The translations under genes and the position numbers were made by a program. From contig DATKZQ010000106.1 of NCBI GenBank assembly GCA_035527895.1, positions 1 to 64,000 on the forward strand: a stretch of 64,000 nucleotides of DNA. The letters are read 5' to 3'. Origin of the DNA: JADFWK01 sp035527895. GTDB taxonomy: Bacteria; Desulfobacterota; DSM-4660; Desulfatiglandales; B25-G16. Below are positions 60,910 to 64,000 of the stretch, in pieces (position 1 is the first letter of the stretch; each line of letters opens with the position of its first letter). The notes below the pieces were generated by a model that was not told the DNA's origin, did no database searches, and was given only the letters and a program-made list of their open reading frames with translations.

Positions 60910-63543
60910 ATGATTTCCGTTGATATCAAATCACTTTTGAGACGCCTTAATACCTACTGCACCCGCTGTCTGGAAGCGTCAGCCGGCCTGTGTGTCTCCC
61001 GCACCCATTACGAAGTTGCGGTGGAGCACATGCTCGCCAAGTTGCTGGAGGACCCCCAGTCCGATATCCCCTTGATCCTGCGCCACTTCGACATCGATGG
61101 CGGCCGGGTTCAAAAGGCAATCGACCAGTCCCTAGAGGAGTTCAAGACCGGCAACGCCGCCAAGCCCGTATTCTCTCCCCTGCTCATGGAGTGGTTTCAG
61201 GAGGCGTGGCTGTCTTCCTCCGTCGATCTGGGCGAGAACCGGGTTCGGTCCGGCGCCCTCATGCTGGCCTTTTTGAGCCGCTCCTCTCAGTTTGCAACAG
61301 GCGGGTACGTGGATCTGTTAAGCTCCATCAGCCGCGATGCCTTGATGGCCCAATTCTGGGACATCCTCAAAAACTCTAGCGAAAAACCCTCGGCACGGCT
61401 CGAGCGGGCGGAGGAGGCTGCTGCGCCCGCGGGGGGAACCGCGCTGGCACAGTTCTGTGTAGATTTTACCGGCAAGGCCGCTTCCGGAGAAATCGACCCG
61501 GTATTCGGCCGGGATCGGGAGATCCGTCAGATGGTGGACATCCTGGCCCGGAGGCGCAAAAACAACCCCATCGTCGTGGGTGAGGCCGGCGTAGGCAAAA
61601 CCGCGGTGGTGGAAGGCCTGGCCCTGAGAGTAGTGGAGGGTGATGTGCCGGAGCTCTTGCGCGATGTTTCCATCCTCGGTTTGGACATGGGCTTGCTCCA
61701 GGCAGGCGCCGGCATGAAGGGGGAGTTTGAAAACCGGCTGAAGGCGGTGATCAACGAAGTTAAGGCCTCGGAAAAACCCATCATCCTCTTTATCGACGAG
61801 GCGCACACCCTGATCGGAGCAGGCGGAGCAGCCGGTGGCAGCGACGCGGCCAACCTGCTGAAGCCGGCCCTGGCCAGGGGTGAGCTGCGCACCGTTGCCG
61901 CTACCACCTGGTCGGAGTACAAGAAGTACTTTGAAAGGGATGCCGCCCTGGCCCGCCGGTTTCAGCTGGTAAAGCTGGATGAACCGTCAGAGAAAACCGC
62001 CGTATTGATCTTGCGGGGCCTGAAAGAAAAATACGAATCCGCCCACAACGTGATTGTCAGAGACGATGCCATCGAGGCTGCGGCGGCCCTTTCAAGCCGC
62101 TACATCTCGGGCCGGCAGCTGCCGGACAAGGCCGTGGACCTGCTGGATACGGCTGCGGCCCGGGTGAAGGTGCTGCTCACCGCCAAACCCGACGTAGTAG
62201 AAGACAAGGAGCGCACCATCCAGGCGCTGGAGCGTGAGAAAAGGGCTCTTGAGCGGGACCGGCTGCACGGCATCGAGACCGATCTGGATCGTCACAAAGA
62301 GATCGAGAAAAAATTGGCAACATTGAATCATGAGCTTACCGCGCTTAAGGAGCGCTGGCTCAAAGAGCAGGCCCTTGCCCATGAGGTCATCGAGCTCAGG
62401 CGCTCTCTCTACGAGCTGAAAACCGGAGAAAAACCTGACGAAGCCAAGGAGAAGGAACTCAAGGAACAGGTCGACAAGGCCTTTGCCGAACTCCAAAGCC
62501 TTCAGGGCGACTCTCCGCTCGTCAAGATCGAGGTGGACCCGGACGTGGTATCCAAGGTGGTCTCCGACTGGACCGGTATCCCCCTCGGCAAGGTCATGCG
62601 GGATGAGGCCCTCAATATCATCAAGCTGGAGGAAAACCTCAAGCAGCGAATCAAGGGTCAGGACGGGGCCCTGGGCGTGATTACCCAGGCCATCAAATCC
62701 GCCAAGGCCGGGATCAAGGACCCCAGCCAGCCTATGGGCGTCTTTCTGCTGGTGGGCCCCAGCGGCGTGGGCAAGACCGAAACCGGACTGGTGATCGCCG
62801 ATCTGCTTTTCGGCGGCGATAACTTCATGGTGACCGTCAACATGAGCGAGTTCCAGGAAAAGCACACGGTCAGCCGCTTGATCGGATCTCCCCCGGGTTA
62901 TGTCGGGTACGGCGAGGGGGGTGTGCTTACCGAGGCCGTGCGCCAGCGCCCCTATTCCGTGGTTTTGATCGACGAGGTGGAAAAGGGGCACCTGGAGGTG
63001 ATGAACATTTTCTACCAGGTGTTCGACAAGGGCATGCTGGCCGACGGCGAGGGACGGGTCATCGATTTCAAGAACACGGTGCTCTTTCTGACCAGCAACC
63101 TGGCCACGGACGTGATTACCGAGCTCTGCGCAGGTGACGAGATGCCTTCTACCGAGACGGTCAGCGCCGCCATCCGGCCTATCTTGAGCAACCACTTCAA
63201 GCCCGCCCTTCTGGCGCGCATGACCGTGGTGCCCTTTTTCACCCTGCCGCCCGATATCCTCAAGGACATCGTGGTCCTCAAGCTGGAAAAGCTGGTCAAC
63301 CGCCTTGCCCAGACCCACAAGATGAAGCTCGTCTATACTCAGAAGGTGGTGGATCAGATCGCCGCCCGGTGCACCGAGGTTGAGACCGGGGCCAGAAACA
63401 TCGACTATATCATGACGGGGAGCATCATGCCCCGCATGTCGCAGGAGATCCTCACGCGCATGGGCGAGGGCGCCGTGCCGGCCGAAGTCCACCTGGACCT
63501 GGCCAAAGATGGAACCTTTAAGATCAGCTTTAAAGGAGTATAA
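60910..63543 (+). CDS. tssH: TssH (ClpV), T6SS sheath-disassembly ATPase
   Basis: An 877-residue AAA+ disaggregase. The N-terminal ClpV domain (about 1-150) binds the sheath. The first ATPase module has Walker A GEAGVGKT (224-231) and ILFIDEAHTLIGAGG; a coiled-coil middle domain (about 405-530) follows; the second has GPSGVGKTETG (from 616) and VVLIDEVEKGH. SDWTGIPLGKV links the halves. It recycles contracted TssBC. This gene and the following vgrG are visibly richer in G+C than the first T6SS genes. AAAGGGG precedes the ATG. Confidence 0.96.
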   Translation: MISVDIKSLLRRLNTYCTRCLEASAGLCVSRTHYEVAVEHMLAKLLEDPQSDIPLILRHFDIDGGRVQKAIDQSLEEFKTGNAAKPVFSPLLMEWFQEAWLSSSVDLGENRVRSGALMLAFLSRSSQFATGGYVDLLSSISRDALMAQFWDILKNSSEKPSARLERAEEAAAPAGGTALAQFCVDFTGKAASGEIDPVFGRDREIRQMVDILARRRKNNPIVVGEAGVGKTAVVEGLALRVVEGDVPELLRDVSILGLDMGLLQAGAGMKGEFENRLKAVINEVKASEKPIILFIDEAHTLIGAGGAAGGSDAANLLKPALARGELRTVAATTWSEYKKYFERDAALARRFQLVKLDEPSEKTAVLILRGLKEKYESAHNVIVRDDAIEAAAALSSRYISGRQLPDKAVDLLDTAAARVKVLLTAKPDVVEDKERTIQALEREKRALERDRLHGIETDLDRHKEIEKKLATLNHELTALKERWLKEQALAHEVIELRRSLYELKTGEKPDEAKEKELKEQVDKAFAELQSLQGDSPLVKIEVDPDVVSKVVSDWTGIPLGKVMRDEALNIIKLEENLKQRIKGQDGALGVITQAIKSAKAGIKDPSQPMGVFLLVGPSGVGKTETGLVIADLLFGGDNFMVTVNMSEFQEKHTVSRLIGSPPGYVGYGEGGVLTEAVRQRPYSVVLIDEVEKGHLEVMNIFYQVFDKGMLADGEGRVIDFKNTVLFLTSNLATDVITELCAGDEMPSTETVSAAIRPILSNHFKPALLARMTVVPFFTLPPDILKDIVVLKLEKLVNRLAQTHKMKLVYTQKVVDQIAARCTEVETGARNIDYIMTGSIMPRMSQEILTRMGEGAVPAEVHLDLAKDGTFKISFKGV

Positions 63544-63545
63544 CC

Positions 63546-64000
63546 ATGGCTATCGATGAGACCAAGCGATTTACCTTTGCCTCCCAGGGTATGCCGGACG
63601 ATACCTTTGCGGTGGTTACCTTCAAAGGCACCGAGGGCATATCCCGGCTCTATGAGTTCGACATCACCCTTGCCTCGGACGACGGCGAGATCGACCTCAA
63701 GGGGGTCCTGCAGAACCCTGCCACCCTGACCATCAAGGGCGGTGATCAAGACCTCCCCATCCACGGGGCCGTGTCCCAATTTGAGCAGCTCAACGAGGTA
63801 AAGGGCCACTACTTCTACCGCGCCCTTCTGGTGCCCCGGCTGCGGCAGACCAGCCTCTATCACGAGAACCAGCTCTTTCTGGATAAAAAGGTACCGGATA
63901 TCATCGAGGAGATCCTGAAACAGGCCGGGTTGACCACCCAGGACTACGAACTGAAGCTGACCAGGAGCTATCCCCAGTGGGAGTACATCTGCCAGTACCG
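63546..64000 (+). CDS. vgrG: VgrG (TssI), T6SS spike protein, partial
   Basis: An open frame from the ATG at 63546 to the window end (151 codons and continuing), with AAAGGAG upstream. RFTFASQGMPDDTFAVVTFKG, in part, EGISRLYEFDITLAS, then HGAVSQFEQL, YRALLVPRLRQTSLY and IIEEILKQAGL correspond to the N-terminal gp27-like part of VgrG. It caps the Hcp tube; effectors, adaptor and PAAR genes usually follow and would be outside the window. Confidence 0.94.
   Translation, partial: MAIDETKRFTFASQGMPDDTFAVVTFKGTEGISRLYEFDITLASDDGEIDLKGVLQNPATLTIKGGDQDLPIHGAVSQFEQLNEVKGHYFYRALLVPRLRQTSLYHENQLFLDKKVPDIIEEILKQAGLTTQDYELKLTRSYPQWEYICQY

Noticed and set aside
62092..63492. 466-codon open frame on the minus strand inside tssH
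   Set aside because: Antisense shadow of a G+C-rich coding gene; its product is His/Gly-rich and has no domain, while tssH is fully conserved.

Overview
The window is chromosomal DNA from an anaerobic bacterium, most likely an uncultured member of the Desulfobacterota (former Deltaproteobacteria). This is inferred from gene content: a tungsten-type aldehyde:ferredoxin oxidoreductase, a TAXI-type TRAP transporter, a DUF3187 protein, a YhaM-like nuclease and a complete proteobacterial T6SS locus. I cannot name the genus. No rRNA, tRNA, CRISPR array or intact transposase was recognised.

Layout. (1) 1-2.4 kb looks like the tail of an integron cassette array: two secreted-protein genes separated by an attC-like site, then a bulged hairpin, a terminator and a truncated old-yellow-enzyme fragment. 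(2) 2.8-9.6 kb holds two outer-membrane beta-barrel proteins, a tandem-domain SagB-type dehydrogenase, a membrane protein, a DAO-family FAD oxidoreductase and an ASH-domain protein. (3) 9.6-15.8 kb holds a TAXI TRAP transporter divergent from a small four-His cupin and an aldehyde:ferredoxin oxidoreductase. The cupin has an in-frame UGA where relatives have Cys, followed by a SECIS-like hairpin, so it is a candidate selenoprotein. (4) 16-23.6 kb carries a LysM/DUF4015 protein, a carboxymuconolactone-decarboxylase-like protein, a flavoprotein resembling SelD-fused oxidoreductases, a HEAT-repeat protein behind a textbook sigma-54 promoter, and a VOC protein. (5) 24.3-35.2 kb is rich in alanine and D-amino-acid enzymes: two tandem alanine dehydrogenases (one lacking the catalytic Lys), alanine racemase, a fold-type I aminotransferase, a PuuD-like hydrolase and a D-amino acid aminotransferase. 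(6) 35.6-42.7 kb has a YhaM-like nuclease, a sodium:solute symporter, an LsrF-like aldolase, a zinc alcohol dehydrogenase, a Mut7-C-ubiquitin/HTH/hydrolase trio and an HNH endonuclease.

(7) 43.1-64 kb is one T6SS locus, all on the + strand: an unrecognised Cys-rich protein with five Thr motifs, a TagH-C-like protein without FHA domain, then tssJ, tssK, tssL, tssM, tagF, tssA, tssB, tssC, hcp, tssE, tssF, tssG, tssH and the start of vgrG, which runs off the window. All core parts are present except PAAR. No FHA, kinase or phosphatase gene is seen here.

Intergenic DNA carries modular palindromic repeats, including one copy between tagF and tssA and one that cuts off a response-regulator pseudogene. 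The strongest leads are the candidate selenocysteine cupin, the T6SS protein with repeated ETV motifs beside an FHA-less TagH, and the alanine dehydrogenase paralogue with an altered active site.
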